DNA of 64,000 bases from JARRQB01 sp965368585 (GTDB lineage Bacteria; Pseudomonadota; Gammaproteobacteria; Chromatiales; Chromatiaceae), in assembly GCA_965368585.1 (NCBI GenBank), contig CBDUNM010000005.1, positions 1 through 64,000 of the forward strand. The letters are read 5' to 3'. A program made the translations under genes and the position numbers. The notes below the pieces were generated by a model, which was given only the letters and a program-made list of their open reading frames with translations, was not told the origin of the DNA and did no database searches. Shown here piece after piece: positions 42,326-51,455 of this stretch. Position 1 is the stretch's first letter. Every line of letters starts with the position of its first letter.

Positions 42326-44104
42326 ATGAACGCCGTTATCGGATCTTTGGAACAGCAGGAGGAAAGCCCGTCCCTGCACGATTATCTTGCCATGCTGCGT
42401 CGTCGGCGTTGGCAGTTGATCATCCCCGCGCTCATCTTATTTTTGATCGCTGCGGTTGCAGCTGTGGCGATCCCGGCGAGCTATCGGTCATCGGCGACCA
42501 TCCTTATTGAACAGCAGGAAATTCCTCAGGATCTGGTGCGCTCCACGGTAACCAGCTACGCGGACCAGCGCGTCCAGGTGATCAGCCAGCGTGTGATGAA
42601 TACCGCCAATCTGAGCAGCATCATCGATAAGTACGACCTGTACTTGGAAGAACGCAAGCGCTCCACCCTGGCGACGGTGGTCGAGGATATGCGCCAGGAT
42701 GTCCAGCTGCAAATGGTCAGTGCCGATGTCGTGGACCCGCGCAGCGGCCGCCCGACGGCAGCCACCATCGCCTTCACCCTGGCCTACGACAGCAAGAACC
42801 CTGCCACTGCCCAAAAAGTGGCCAATGAGATCGTCTCGCTGTTTCTCAACGAAAACGTAAAAAAACGGCGTGAGGTCGCGCAGGAGGCCTCGGAATTTCT
42901 CGCCGAGGAAACCGGTAAGCTGGCCGCGCAAATCTCGGATCTCGAAGCGAAGCTGGAAGTGTTCAAAGGTGAACACGGTGAGGCTTTGCCGGAAATGAAG
43001 AATCTCAATATGCAGTTGCTGCAACGCATCGAAGATCAATTGCGCGGTAACTTGCAGGATGCCCGGTCGCTTGAAGAGCGGATTGTCTACCTGGAACTGG
43101 AACTTGCCCAGATGGACCCGACGAGCAAGCTGTATTCGAGCACGGGCGAACGTGTATTGAGTCCTTCGGACAGGTTGAAAACGTTGGAATCGGAATACGT
43201 CACGGTGGCATCACGCTACGGTGAAACCCATCCAGACCGGGTGCGTATCGAGCGGGAGATCGAGGCGCTGCGGCGCGAGACCGGTAGCGGCGGCGTGGCT
43301 GAATTGCAGCGGCAATTGAGTGACCTGAAATCCGAGCTGATTACCTTGGAAGAGCGCTATTCGAGCCAGCACCCGGACGTCAAGCGACAAAAACGGGCGG
43401 TGGCGGCGGCCGAAAAGCAATTGGTGGCGGCCCGCAAGGCGGGTAAATCGCGAGTAGCGCCGGCGGTGGACGCAGACAATCCCGCCTACATCCAGTTGGA
43501 GTCGCAACTGCAGGCGGCGCGCTCGGAATTGCGCTCGCTGCAAGTGAGCAAAGCCGAACTCGAGGCGAAAATCAGCGATTACGAAGAACGGCTGACCAAG
43601 GCGCCCAAGATCGAACGCGAGTACCTGACTCTGACGCGCGACTACGAAAACGCGATGTCCAAGTACCGGGAGGTCAAGAACAAGCAACAGGAAGCCGAGC
43701 TTGCCGAGTCGCTGGAAGTCGAGAGCAAGGCTGAGCGCTTTGTCCTAATCGAGCCTCCGACCCTGCCCGAGAAACCGCACAGTCCGAACCGCATCGCGAT
43801 TCTGTTCCTGGGTCTGGTGCTGTCGGTCGCCGGCGGCTTTGGTAACGTAATGCTCAGAGAACAGGTGGATCAGCGTATCCGGGGCGTGAAAGACCTTTTG
43901 GCCGTCGTGGGCACGCCGCCGCTGGCGGTGATTCCTTTTCTTCGGACCGACGAGGATATCCGCAGAAAGCGCCTGCGAACGATTATCGGTGTCATCAGTA
44001 TGGTACTGATCGTCGTAGCATTGGTGTTGGCCGTTCATTTCCTATACCGGCCCCTGGATATTCTCTATTTTCAGCTGCTGCAAAGGTTTGGTCTCCTTTC
44101 CTAG
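42326..44104 (+). CDS. GumC/Wzz-type polysaccharide chain-length determinant
   Basis: 592 residues, inner membrane. Helix near residue 30-50 (LIIPALILFLIAAVAAVAI), a large periplasmic coiled-coil region (about 160-480) and a second helix near ILFLGLVLSVAGG, then unusually a third hydrophobic helix close to the C-terminus (TIIGVISMVLIVVALVLAV). The Wzz domain begins at SLHDYLAMLRRRRW. It lacks a fused kinase; the separate kinase follows 79 bases downstream, as in XrtA-type EPS loci. An alternative TTG start lies one codon upstream. Confidence 0.92.
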   Translation: MNAVIGSLEQQEESPSLHDYLAMLRRRRWQLIIPALILFLIAAVAAVAIPASYRSSATILIEQQEIPQDLVRSTVTSYADQRVQVISQRVMNTANLSSIIDKYDLYLEERKRSTLATVVEDMRQDVQLQMVSADVVDPRSGRPTAATIAFTLAYDSKNPATAQKVANEIVSLFLNENVKKRREVAQEASEFLAEETGKLAAQISDLEAKLEVFKGEHGEALPEMKNLNMQLLQRIEDQLRGNLQDARSLEERIVYLELELAQMDPTSKLYSSTGERVLSPSDRLKTLESEYVTVASRYGETHPDRVRIEREIEALRRETGSGGVAELQRQLSDLKSELITLEERYSSQHPDVKRQKRAVAAAEKQLVAARKAGKSRVAPAVDADNPAYIQLESQLQAARSELRSLQVSKAELEAKISDYEERLTKAPKIEREYLTLTRDYENAMSKYREVKNKQQEAELAESLEVESKAERFVLIEPPTLPEKPHSPNRIAILFLGLVLSVAGGFGNVMLREQVDQRIRGVKDLLAVVGTPPLAVIPFLRTDEDIRRKRLRTIIGVISMVLIVVALVLAVHFLYRPLDILYFQLLQRFGLLS

Positions 44105-44183
44105 CCGCCGCCAGAACGATGTTGTTGCCAAATCCGAAGAAGCCACTTGCCGTCATTGCCAACGTGGTTAGTGGAGAAACACT

Positions 44184-45089
44184 GTGGAACGTATAAAGCA
44201 AGCACTTGAACGGGCCCGGGTCGACCGCGCCGAAGCCGTAGCACAGCGGCCCGCGGATGAAACGGTACAACGAACGGCCATACCGCCAGGTGCCGTGCCC
44301 GCGCCCGAAACCCAGAACATTGTTTACACGCAAACGCGTACAGTCGAACTGTCGCCTGAGTACCTGAAGAGCAACCGCGTTATCTATGGTCCGGAAGATC
44401 CCCATGCTGAAACGTATAAGGTTTTACGTACGCATGTGTCGCAACGGATGAGACAAAATCAATGGCGTACGCTCGCCGTGACCAGTCCTACCGAAGCTTG
44501 CGGAAAGACGCTCACCACGATCAATTTGGCGATCAGCCTGGCGCGAGAGGTCAATCACACGGTATTGCTGGTCGATCTGGATTTGCGCCGCCCGACGCTG
44601 CGTAAGTACCTCTGCGAAGACGAGATGCCGGGTATCAGCGACTATCTGACAGACGGTCAACCAATTGCCGAATTGTTATTCAACCCGGGGATCGAACGGC
44701 TGGTTGTGTTGCCGGGTAATCAATCCATCAACCATTCGTCTGAAATGTTGTCTTCGCCGCGCATGGTTGCATTGGTGGAGGAGATAAAAGCGCGTTATCC
44801 GTCCAGGATCATCCTGTTCGATATGCCTCCGGTGCTGGCATGCGACGACGTCATTGCGTTTTCACCGTTTTTTGATGCCGTGACGGTGGTCGTGGAGGAT
44901 GGCTCGACGACGCGCCAGGAACTGCAGCGCGCTATGGACCTTCTGGAACATAAGGATTTGATGGGATTGGTGCTGAACAAGGCAACTGCACAAACAAGCG
45001 GCTATGGCTATGGGTACGGTTACGGCTATGGTTACGGCTATGGTTACGGCTATGGTTATGGTGACGCTACGCGACAGGAAAAGAAGTAA
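44184..45089 (+). CDS. EPS tyrosine autokinase (CpsD/CapB family) with Gly-Tyr tail
   Basis: BY-kinase working with the GumC-like protein to control polymerisation. 301 residues: Walker A SPTEACGKTLTT (GKT 107-109; Cys106 where most have Gly/Ala-Glu-Gly), Walker A' VLLVDLDLRRP (127-137) and Walker B IILFDMPP. The C-terminal tyrosine cluster is ten perfect Gly-Tyr dipeptides then GDATRQEKK. The repeat is encoded by alternating GGC TAT and GGT TAC codons at 45001-45060, so it is a DNA tandem repeat prone to change in length. The matching phosphatase gene is broken. Confidence 0.93.
   Translation: MERIKQALERARVDRAEAVAQRPADETVQRTAIPPGAVPAPETQNIVYTQTRTVELSPEYLKSNRVIYGPEDPHAETYKVLRTHVSQRMRQNQWRTLAVTSPTEACGKTLTTINLAISLAREVNHTVLLVDLDLRRPTLRKYLCEDEMPGISDYLTDGQPIAELLFNPGIERLVVLPGNQSINHSSEMLSSPRMVALVEEIKARYPSRIILFDMPPVLACDDVIAFSPFFDAVTVVVEDGSTTRQELQRAMDLLEHKDLMGLVLNKATAQTSGYGYGYGYGYGYGYGYGYGYGDATRQEKK
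45001..45060 (+). repeat. Tandem GGY-TAY repeat (Gly-Tyr cluster of the kinase)
   Basis: Ten hexamer units in frame, mostly GGCTAT and GGTTAC in alternation, giving a 12-base higher-order unit. Length variation would change the number of phosphorylatable tyrosines without a frameshift. Confidence 0.85.
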
Positions 45090-45140
45090 ATAACTAGTCC
45101 TGGTCTCAACCGGTCATTGAGCGGTTTTAAGTTAGTCTTT

Positions 45141-45198
45141 TGGTAGCTGCGTCGCTTCTCGCTGCGGTAAGTCTGCCCACAACATCAGCGGTAGCTGC
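45141..45198 (+). promoter_or_regulatory. JUMPStart/ops-like pair
   Basis: TGGTAGCTGC (45141-45150) and AGCGGTAGCTGC (45187-45198) resemble the two conserved blocks of the enterobacterial JUMPStart leader, TGGTAGCTG and GGCGGTAGC, but stand farther apart. They lie in the gap between the kinase and the FkbM-type gene. A hairpin AACCG..CGGTT with TTTT is at about 45110-45127. Confidence 0.4.
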
Positions 45199-45261
45199 AA
45201 CAGCGCCCGCGCGCGCTGTTGACGGGCGTCTTGTTGTGTTCAATGTTAAAGACGGAAGCAC

Positions 45262-45966
45262 ATGAAAAACCGTGTCACGCGAATTTTTGACCAAACTGCT
45301 CGCCGGGTCGCAGGATACGATCCGCTTTCCGGATTGCGTATCGATCGTGGTCGCGAGTTGCATAAGTTGGGCTCCGTATACGGTGGTTGGATTGTTCCCG
45401 GTCACGTGCTCAACCGGTCAAGCGTCTGTTACTGCGCGGGGGTGGGAGAGGACATCACCTTTGACTTGTCTTTGATTGAAAGCTACGGCTGCGACGTTTT
45501 CGCTTTCGATCCGACCCCAAGAGCGGTTGAACACGTAAAAAATACTGCCGTTGGTATCGAGCGGTATCATTTTTCTCCCATTGGATTGTGGGACGAAGAA
45601 ACTGCGCTTAAATTCTACGCGCCGAAAAACAGCCAACACGTTTCGCATTCGGCACTCAATCTTCAGGGTACTTCCGAGTATTTTGAAGCGGACTGCAAGC
45701 CGGTGTCGGTGTTGATGCGTGAAAACGGTCACGATCGACTCGATTTGCTGAAGTTGGATATAGAGGGTGCCGAATACCGGGTCGTGGATTCTTTGCTGAG
45801 GGACGAAATTGACCTGCGGGTGCTCTGTGTCGAGTACGATGAAGCCCACCAGCCCTTGGATAAGGGCTACCGTGAGCGAATCGCGGAGTCGGCCCGCAAA
45901 CTCGAGGACGCGGGTTTTCGTTTGATCAGCGTGGATGGTAGATCAAACTATACGTTCTGCCGTTAA
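45262..45966 (+). CDS. FkbM-family SAM-dependent methyltransferase
   Basis: 234 residues. SAM-binding beginning at VCYCAGVGEDITFDLSL, the acidic end of strand two in VFAFDPTPRAVEHV, and LLKLDIEGAEYRVV, the FkbM hallmark. It probably O-methylates a sugar of the polymer or its precursor. Start at 45262 (MKNRVTRIF). It opens the glycosyl-assembly part of the locus, whose bases look less G+C-rich than the genes before 38 kb. Confidence 0.87.
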   Translation: MKNRVTRIFDQTARRVAGYDPLSGLRIDRGRELHKLGSVYGGWIVPGHVLNRSSVCYCAGVGEDITFDLSLIESYGCDVFAFDPTPRAVEHVKNTAVGIERYHFSPIGLWDEETALKFYAPKNSQHVSHSALNLQGTSEYFEADCKPVSVLMRENGHDRLDLLKLDIEGAEYRVVDSLLRDEIDLRVLCVEYDEAHQPLDKGYRERIAESARKLEDAGFRLISVDGRSNYTFCR

Positions 45967-46065
45967 ACGGTTCGCGCGTCAAACATTACTCGCGACATGG
46001 CTCGGGATGAACCGAAAGTTGAATCGAAGCCGCCGGACTGATCTGGTGGAACATCCACACGACAA

Positions 46066-47409
46066 ATGTTAATGAACGCTCTACTTTTACTGGCGCCCAT
46101 CCTGTTGTTAATAATGGTTTTTCCGATCAGTATATTTTATTTACTGCTCGGCTACCTGGTGCTCGTTGGATGGGGTTCGTTCGAGATCGTTGCGGCTCTG
46201 AAAATCAAGGTCGGCAGTATCGGCATCGTTCCGCTGGACATACTTTTCGTTGCGCTTTTGTTGTCGCTGTCTGCTTTCATGCTCAGGCGCATGTTCGGCG
46301 GGCGGCGTGTTGCGAGACGTATCGAGACCAAGGTCGCCATTTCAATCATGGTGTTTTACATCGCGCTGCATCTGCTTCGGACGGGGATGGGTTTTTTCGA
46401 CGGCGTGCCAAAAGACGCGCTGGTCCGCATGTCGTACGATAATCTGCAGTGCCTGTATTTCTTTCTGCCACTTTTGTTTTTGAAGTCAGACCGTCAAACG
46501 TCCAATTTGCTGCGCGCCGTTGTCGTCCTGTCGCTGATATTCCCGTTCGGACAACTGTTTCTTTCCGAGACCGCGACGACGCAATTTATACTAGAGGGGC
46601 AGGATACGCTAAGACTTGGATTTGGCGACGCAAATCTGCTTCTGGCGATGGGTTTTATTGCGATTCTCACCTGGGAGCGGTGGATATACCTGGCATTCAT
46701 ACCGGCGGCCGGAATCATGATGCTCGCACATCGTTCCGCTTTTTTGGCAATCGCACTGGCGCTGGTGTCGACCGCGCTGATCAATGGCAAGCAGCTTAAG
46801 CTAATCGTGGTTTCCGGGTTCGTCGGCGTGGTTATGGTAGGCGCATTGTTCGTCGTGCAAAACACAACCTCTCTCCCGGTGTTCGACAAAGGACTGGAGC
46901 GTGTCGGCCAGACCTTCGAGACCACCGGGACGACGTCCGCGCGTGTCAGTTCGATTAGCCAGCTTCTCAGCGTCTGGTTGGAAAAACCGGTTATGGGTCT
47001 GGGTTACCGGGAACTCTATGATCTGCGATCCCGCGCCGATACTTCCGCGCGGGCGTTCAATATTCTGCATTCGCACAATTTCGTGCTCACGTCCCTGGTG
47101 CATACCGGTTTGATGGGCAGTATCCCCTTGTTTGCTATCTGCGGTTATTCTCTTTTGACCGCGTTGCGGTTGGCGCGTAGACCCGGTATGCGGCAAGCCG
47201 GTGCATTTCTGTTTTCGTCGATGTTGTTCTTTCTGGTTTTCGCGTTGATGAACACGGCACTGAGTTCCGCGGGTTATTTGTTCTGGATACTTAGCGGAAC
47301 GACTTACTGGCTATTGGATTTCGATCGGCAGAAGGCGAGGCTGAATGAAACTTTGGGTTTGCATACCGGTGCACGACCGTTGCGAACTGACCCTGCGTTG
47401 TCTCGCTAG
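46066..47409 (+). CDS. O-antigen ligase/polymerase-like (Wzy) membrane protein
   Basis: 447 residues with about 11-12 membrane helices. The O-antigen ligase type features are the large periplasmic loop around VGQTFETTGTTSARVSSISQ followed by PVMGLGYREL and the conserved HSHNFVLTSLVHTGLMG. It is the probable polymerase that joins repeat units in the periplasm. The 3' end overlaps the next glycosyltransferase gene by 65 bases. Confidence 0.85.
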   Translation: MLMNALLLLAPILLLIMVFPISIFYLLLGYLVLVGWGSFEIVAALKIKVGSIGIVPLDILFVALLLSLSAFMLRRMFGGRRVARRIETKVAISIMVFYIALHLLRTGMGFFDGVPKDALVRMSYDNLQCLYFFLPLLFLKSDRQTSNLLRAVVVLSLIFPFGQLFLSETATTQFILEGQDTLRLGFGDANLLLAMGFIAILTWERWIYLAFIPAAGIMMLAHRSAFLAIALALVSTALINGKQLKLIVVSGFVGVVMVGALFVVQNTTSLPVFDKGLERVGQTFETTGTTSARVSSISQLLSVWLEKPVMGLGYRELYDLRSRADTSARAFNILHSHNFVLTSLVHTGLMGSIPLFAICGYSLLTALRLARRPGMRQAGAFLFSSMLFFLVFALMNTALSSAGYLFWILSGTTYWLLDFDRQKARLNETLGLHTGARPLRTDPALSR

Positions 47410-48241
47410 TCTATCGCATCAGGATTACACCGACTTCGAGGTTATCGTCTGCGACGACGGCTCGACGGACGGTACGGGTGAAGCCATTGCCAATCAGTTT
47501 TCCAATGTGGTTGTGCTGCGCGGTGACGGAAATTTGTGGTGGACCGGAGCTATCAATCGGTGCGTGGAGTACGTGCTTAAGAACACGTTGGATGCGACGG
47601 ACGACGCGGTCGTCACACTGAATAATGATCTCGAGGTGAAGCCCGACTATCTTGCACGGTTGGCGGACACGGCCAAGCGCTATCGGCGCAGTATCATTAG
47701 TTCTGCTGGATGCGATATCAGTACGGGGACGTTAGTTTCTCCGGGATATCGGCAAAGTTGGGTGACCACCAAGGCAAAGCCGATCGTTATTGAAAACGAC
47801 CACTTGCCCGGAGACCCTATGGTCGCGGCGGTCACACATGCTGCAGGGCGCGGCGCACTGATTCCGCTGTCTGTGTTCAGGGAGGTCGGCCTGTATGACG
47901 TGGCGCATCTGCCGCACTACGGAGCAGATTACGATTTGACGCATCGCGCACACCGGCACGGTTTCGGAGTGCTCGTCTCGCATGCGGCGTGCGTCTTCTC
48001 GCACGTGAATGAAACCGGTTCGGTAAAAGTGCGACACGGTGGAATCTTTCAGGCATTTTTACGATATCTGCTCGATCAACGCTCGCCGGCCAATTTGCGG
48101 GTGCGGTGGTGGATCGCGGTGAACAATTGTCCGCGCTGGTTATTGCCAAGTTTTTTAATACTTGATTTGTCGTACATTGTCGGCAGCTTTTTTAAATACA
48201 GGGTCTATGGCTTTCTAGCTTCAAAGTCTTTGCCTGAATAG
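47345..48241 (+). CDS. Glycosyltransferase family 2
   Basis: 298 residues, GT-A fold. PVHDRCELTLRCLASL, VIVCDDGSTDGT, GDGNLWWTGAIN and the metal-binding TLNNDLEV (DxD-like) are visible, as is GADYDLTHRAHRHG in the acceptor part. The closest subtype is rhamnosyltransferase-like GT2. Cytoplasmic face of the membrane. Translationally linked to genes on both sides by overlaps. Confidence 0.9.
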   Translation: MKLWVCIPVHDRCELTLRCLASLSHQDYTDFEVIVCDDGSTDGTGEAIANQFSNVVVLRGDGNLWWTGAINRCVEYVLKNTLDATDDAVVTLNNDLEVKPDYLARLADTAKRYRRSIISSAGCDISTGTLVSPGYRQSWVTTKAKPIVIENDHLPGDPMVAAVTHAAGRGALIPLSVFREVGLYDVAHLPHYGADYDLTHRAHRHGFGVLVSHAACVFSHVNETGSVKVRHGGIFQAFLRYLLDQRSPANLRVRWWIAVNNCPRWLLPSFLILDLSYIVGSFFKYRVYGFLASKSLPE

Positions 48242-48255
48242 TGTGCGCCGCGAAA

Positions 48256-49443
48256 ATGCCCGACCCGTCAAACTTTCGCCCGATGCCGACCGTAACTATC
48301 CTTCAGCGTGTATTGCCGCATTACAGAATCGCCCTGTTCGAGCGCCTATACGAACGCTTGTCGGACGAAGGCATTAGTCTGAGGTTGATTTATGGTCAGG
48401 CGCTGCCGGGGACCGTGCCGCAAACGTTTGCGCTGAACAAGCCATGGGTGATACGCGTCAATAACCGCTATCTCAGCCTGGGCCGTACGGACCTGGTCTG
48501 GCAACCGGTCTGGCGCCTGACAACGAATGCGGATCTGTTGATCGTGGAGCAGGCCAATCGCCTAATCTTCAATTACTTTCTGCAACTCAGGCGTGCCTGG
48601 TCGTCTCGTCCCCTGCTGGCGTTCTGGGGCCATGGGCGCAATATGCAAGCAGGGGAAGATTATACTGTGCGTGAGTTCTTCAAGCGTCAGTTGCTGACCA
48701 GGGTCGATTGGTGGTTTGCCTATACGCGCATGAGCGGCGATTTCGTAGTTAAGGCAGGGTTTCCAGCGGATCAGTTGACGATCGTGCAAAACGCGATCGA
48801 CACCTCGGAATTACGTCGCGCCAAAGACGCCATAACTGAGTCCGCGATTCGCGAGCTGAAGGCGAATCTTGGTCTAACCGGTGCTGCTGTCGGCCTTTAC
48901 TGCGGAGCGCTGCATGAAAACAAGCGCATCGGATTTCTTCTCGACGCATGCCGTTCGATCAAAAAGCGGACGGCGGGATTTCATCTGATGATCGTCGGTG
49001 ACGGGCCGGAACGACATCTTGTCGAACGTGCCGCTGCCGGGAACAAGTGGATACACCTTATCGGCCCGAAATACGGCGCTGAGCGCGTGCCCTATTTCAT
49101 GATGAGCGACGCATTGCTGATGCCCGGCCTGGTCGGGTTGGTGGTGGTGGATAGCCTGGCCATGAGTCTGCCGCTGATCACTACGGATATTTCAATCCAC
49201 AGTCCGGAAATATCTTATCTGGAGAACGGTGTTAATGGGTTGATGGTCGAACCCGATGTGGAGTCTTACGCTACTGCGGTGGTCGGGTACTTGCAAGACG
49301 CTGCACAACAACGGCGGTTGAAAGCCGGGTGCGAAGTAAGTGCCGGGGTTTATACGCTGGAAGCGGCGACGGAGAACTTTGTAGTAGGCATCAAAGAATG
49401 TTTGGCGCGGTCGATGGGTCGTGAGAATACTGCAAATACATAA
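48256..49443 (+). CDS. Glycosyltransferase family 4
   Basis: 395 residues, GT-B fold. N-domain TILQRVLPHYRIALFERLYERL, and C-domain with GLYCGALHENKRIGFLLDA, IVGDGPER and PGLVGLVVVDSLAMSLPLITTD, where the usual Glu of the E-x7-E motif is replaced in part. A GTG at 48241 and an ATG at 48283 are alternative starts. It adds a sugar to the lipid-linked repeat unit; donor unknown. It overlaps the next gene. Confidence 0.87.
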   Translation: MPDPSNFRPMPTVTILQRVLPHYRIALFERLYERLSDEGISLRLIYGQALPGTVPQTFALNKPWVIRVNNRYLSLGRTDLVWQPVWRLTTNADLLIVEQANRLIFNYFLQLRRAWSSRPLLAFWGHGRNMQAGEDYTVREFFKRQLLTRVDWWFAYTRMSGDFVVKAGFPADQLTIVQNAIDTSELRRAKDAITESAIRELKANLGLTGAAVGLYCGALHENKRIGFLLDACRSIKKRTAGFHLMIVGDGPERHLVERAAAGNKWIHLIGPKYGAERVPYFMMSDALLMPGLVGLVVVDSLAMSLPLITTDISIHSPEISYLENGVNGLMVEPDVESYATAVVGYLQDAAQQRRLKAGCEVSAGVYTLEAATENFVVGIKECLARSMGRENTANT

Positions 49444-50611
49444 CTTTTACCGCCTGCCTGGAGGAGAGTGCAGTGTCGTTCGCGCTGAAAAGGCACTGTT
49501 GGAATCGGGTGCTCATGATGTTGCGCTGTTTTCCGCAGACAGTAACGAAATCGCGTCGTGGTCGGTATTGGAAAAAGCGGTGTCGTATGCACAAATACCG
49601 TTTAACTGGCAGGTGCGACGCAAGCTCCTAAGACTTGTGGACAGTTTTCGACCCGAAGTGGCGCACGTGCACAATGTGTTTCCACTGCTTTCCCCTTCAG
49701 TCTATTACACACTCTACGCAGTCGGTGTTCCCGTCGTACAGACAATACATAATTTTCGATTCATATGCCCCAATGGCCAATTTTTCGTTAAAGGTAACGT
49801 TTGCGAGGCCTGCGCGCAGAAAGGACTGATGTCCGCTGTGTGGAACCGTTGCATGCGAAACAGTGTCTCGACTAGTGCGCTGTATGCGGGAGCCATTGCA
49901 TTGGCTTGGCGTACGCGCAGCATTCCTTGGGCCATCGACCGATATATCGCGCTGAATAAATTTTTTGCGCATAAGTTGATTGACGCGGGCGTGCCCGAGA
50001 GCAGGGTCCGTATCTGCGGCAACTATGTGGATACCATCACTAATGAGCCGAGTTCTAAGGGGGGTTACGTCCTGTACTTGGGCCGGTTGAGCCCGGAAAA
50101 GGGAATCGAAACGCTCCTCGATGCGTGGAGTGATGTAAAGGATGGAAGGCTGATCATTGCGGGCACGGGCCCGTTGGAGGGCGTTGTACGACGGCGGACG
50201 GCCGTACAGGAAGACGGGCGTATCGAGTACGTAGGCTTTGTCAGTGGGCCGGAAAAGACCCGCTTGATCGAACGGGCAAGCTGTCTGGTGGTTCCGTCGC
50301 AATGGTACGAGAATTTTCCGCTATCGGTTGCAGAAGCGTTGGGACTCGGTACGGCGGTCGTCGCCTCTCACATCGGCGGGCTGCCTGACCTGGTTGAAGA
50401 TGGAAGGAACGGCTTGTTGGTCGAGCCAGGTAATGTGCAGTCGTTGAGCAAAGCGTTGCAGCGGATTTTGGCCAGTGATGAATTGGCCCTTGAGTTCGGC
50501 GCAAACGCCCAGCGGTCTGCAAAACAACGACTTGGCGCAACGCAGCACGCGAGCCGTCTGCTGGAGATATATACCGAGGCCATCGAGCATCGCCGATCAG
50601 GCACAATCTAG
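49421..50611 (+). CDS. Glycosyltransferase family 4
   Basis: 396 residues, GTG start overlapping the previous gene by 23 bases. GT-B fold: ILQIHNFYRLPGGECSVV at the N-terminus, VQTIHNFRFICPNGQFF, VLYLGRLSPEKGIETLLDAW and the donor-site VPSQWYENFPLSVAEALGLGTAVVASHIGG with ENF...E. A Cys cluster (GNVCEACAQKGLMSAVWNRC) is typical of this subfamily. Acts on the cytoplasmic face. Sugar unknown. Confidence 0.92.
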   Translation: MRILQIHNFYRLPGGECSVVRAEKALLESGAHDVALFSADSNEIASWSVLEKAVSYAQIPFNWQVRRKLLRLVDSFRPEVAHVHNVFPLLSPSVYYTLYAVGVPVVQTIHNFRFICPNGQFFVKGNVCEACAQKGLMSAVWNRCMRNSVSTSALYAGAIALAWRTRSIPWAIDRYIALNKFFAHKLIDAGVPESRVRICGNYVDTITNEPSSKGGYVLYLGRLSPEKGIETLLDAWSDVKDGRLIIAGTGPLEGVVRRRTAVQEDGRIEYVGFVSGPEKTRLIERASCLVVPSQWYENFPLSVAEALGLGTAVVASHIGGLPDLVEDGRNGLLVEPGNVQSLSKALQRILASDELALEFGANAQRSAKQRLGATQHASRLLEIYTEAIEHRRSGTI

Positions 50612-50677
50612 TGATTGTCTTTTCCTGTACGAATAAACCGGTGATATAACGCTCTGCGTTTACTGAGAAAATGATCT

Positions 50678-51454
50678 ATGGCTAACGAAGTCGATATGCA
50701 AAGGGCAAAGCACGATGAGGTCTACCGGACCGGGCCGCGCGGGCACGTGACCAGCACCGAACCCCTGGTGCGTTACCTGACTCGATGGCGACTCGAAACG
50801 GCTATGGCGACGCTGGTGGATGCGGTCGGTGACCGACTGAACAAAGCCAGCTCGATTTTGGTGATGTGCGCTGGGGAAGGGCTGGAAGGTACGGTGTTAA
50901 GCGATCTGGGGTATACCAATGTCACCGTATCCGATATCTCTCCGGAGGGTGTTAAAGCGGCGTTGACGCGTGACAATCGGTTGAATGGATTTGTGTTGAA
51001 TGCAGAGAACGCGTCTCTTGACGATGCTGCCTACGACATAGTTATTGTTCAAGATGGATTGCACCACCTGCCTCGGCCCGTCACCGGATTCACCGAGATG
51101 CTGCGAATCGCGTCAGTGGGTGTATTATTTCTGGAGCCGCACGATGCGTTATCGGGGAATCTGATGGGTACCGCATGGGAGCGAAACGGCGATGCGGTTA
51201 ATTATGTCTTTCGTTGGAAAAAGAAACTCGTGGAAGATGTTGCCAATAGTCTATTGGGGCCCAACTCGTTTACCAATCTGAGCTTTTCTTTCTGGCACCA
51301 CAATCTAGTACTGGACAAGGTCGGCCGCTTGATCGGCGGTGGAAAGCCGGCGATCTTTATTATCGATAGGGTTAAGCGCGTCATGGATGCCGCCTTCGGC
51401 AGATTCGGTAATCAGTTCTGCGGGTTGGTTGTCAAGAACAAGGCGTATCGGTGA
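50678..51454 (+). CDS. Class I SAM-dependent methyltransferase
   Basis: 258 residues. SAM motif I is ILVMCAGEGLEGTVLSDLG, post I TVSDISPEGVK and motif III DIVIVQDGLHHLPRP. It looks like a Methyltransf_11/25-type enzyme, probably modifying a sugar. One base separates its stop from the GTG of the glycosidase gene. Confidence 0.87.
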   Translation: MANEVDMQRAKHDEVYRTGPRGHVTSTEPLVRYLTRWRLETAMATLVDAVGDRLNKASSILVMCAGEGLEGTVLSDLGYTNVTVSDISPEGVKAALTRDNRLNGFVLNAENASLDDAAYDIVIVQDGLHHLPRPVTGFTEMLRIASVGVLFLEPHDALSGNLMGTAWERNGDAVNYVFRWKKKLVEDVANSLLGPNSFTNLSFSFWHHNLVLDKVGRLIGGGKPAIFIIDRVKRVMDAAFGRFGNQFCGLVVKNKAYR

Positions 51455-51455
51455 C

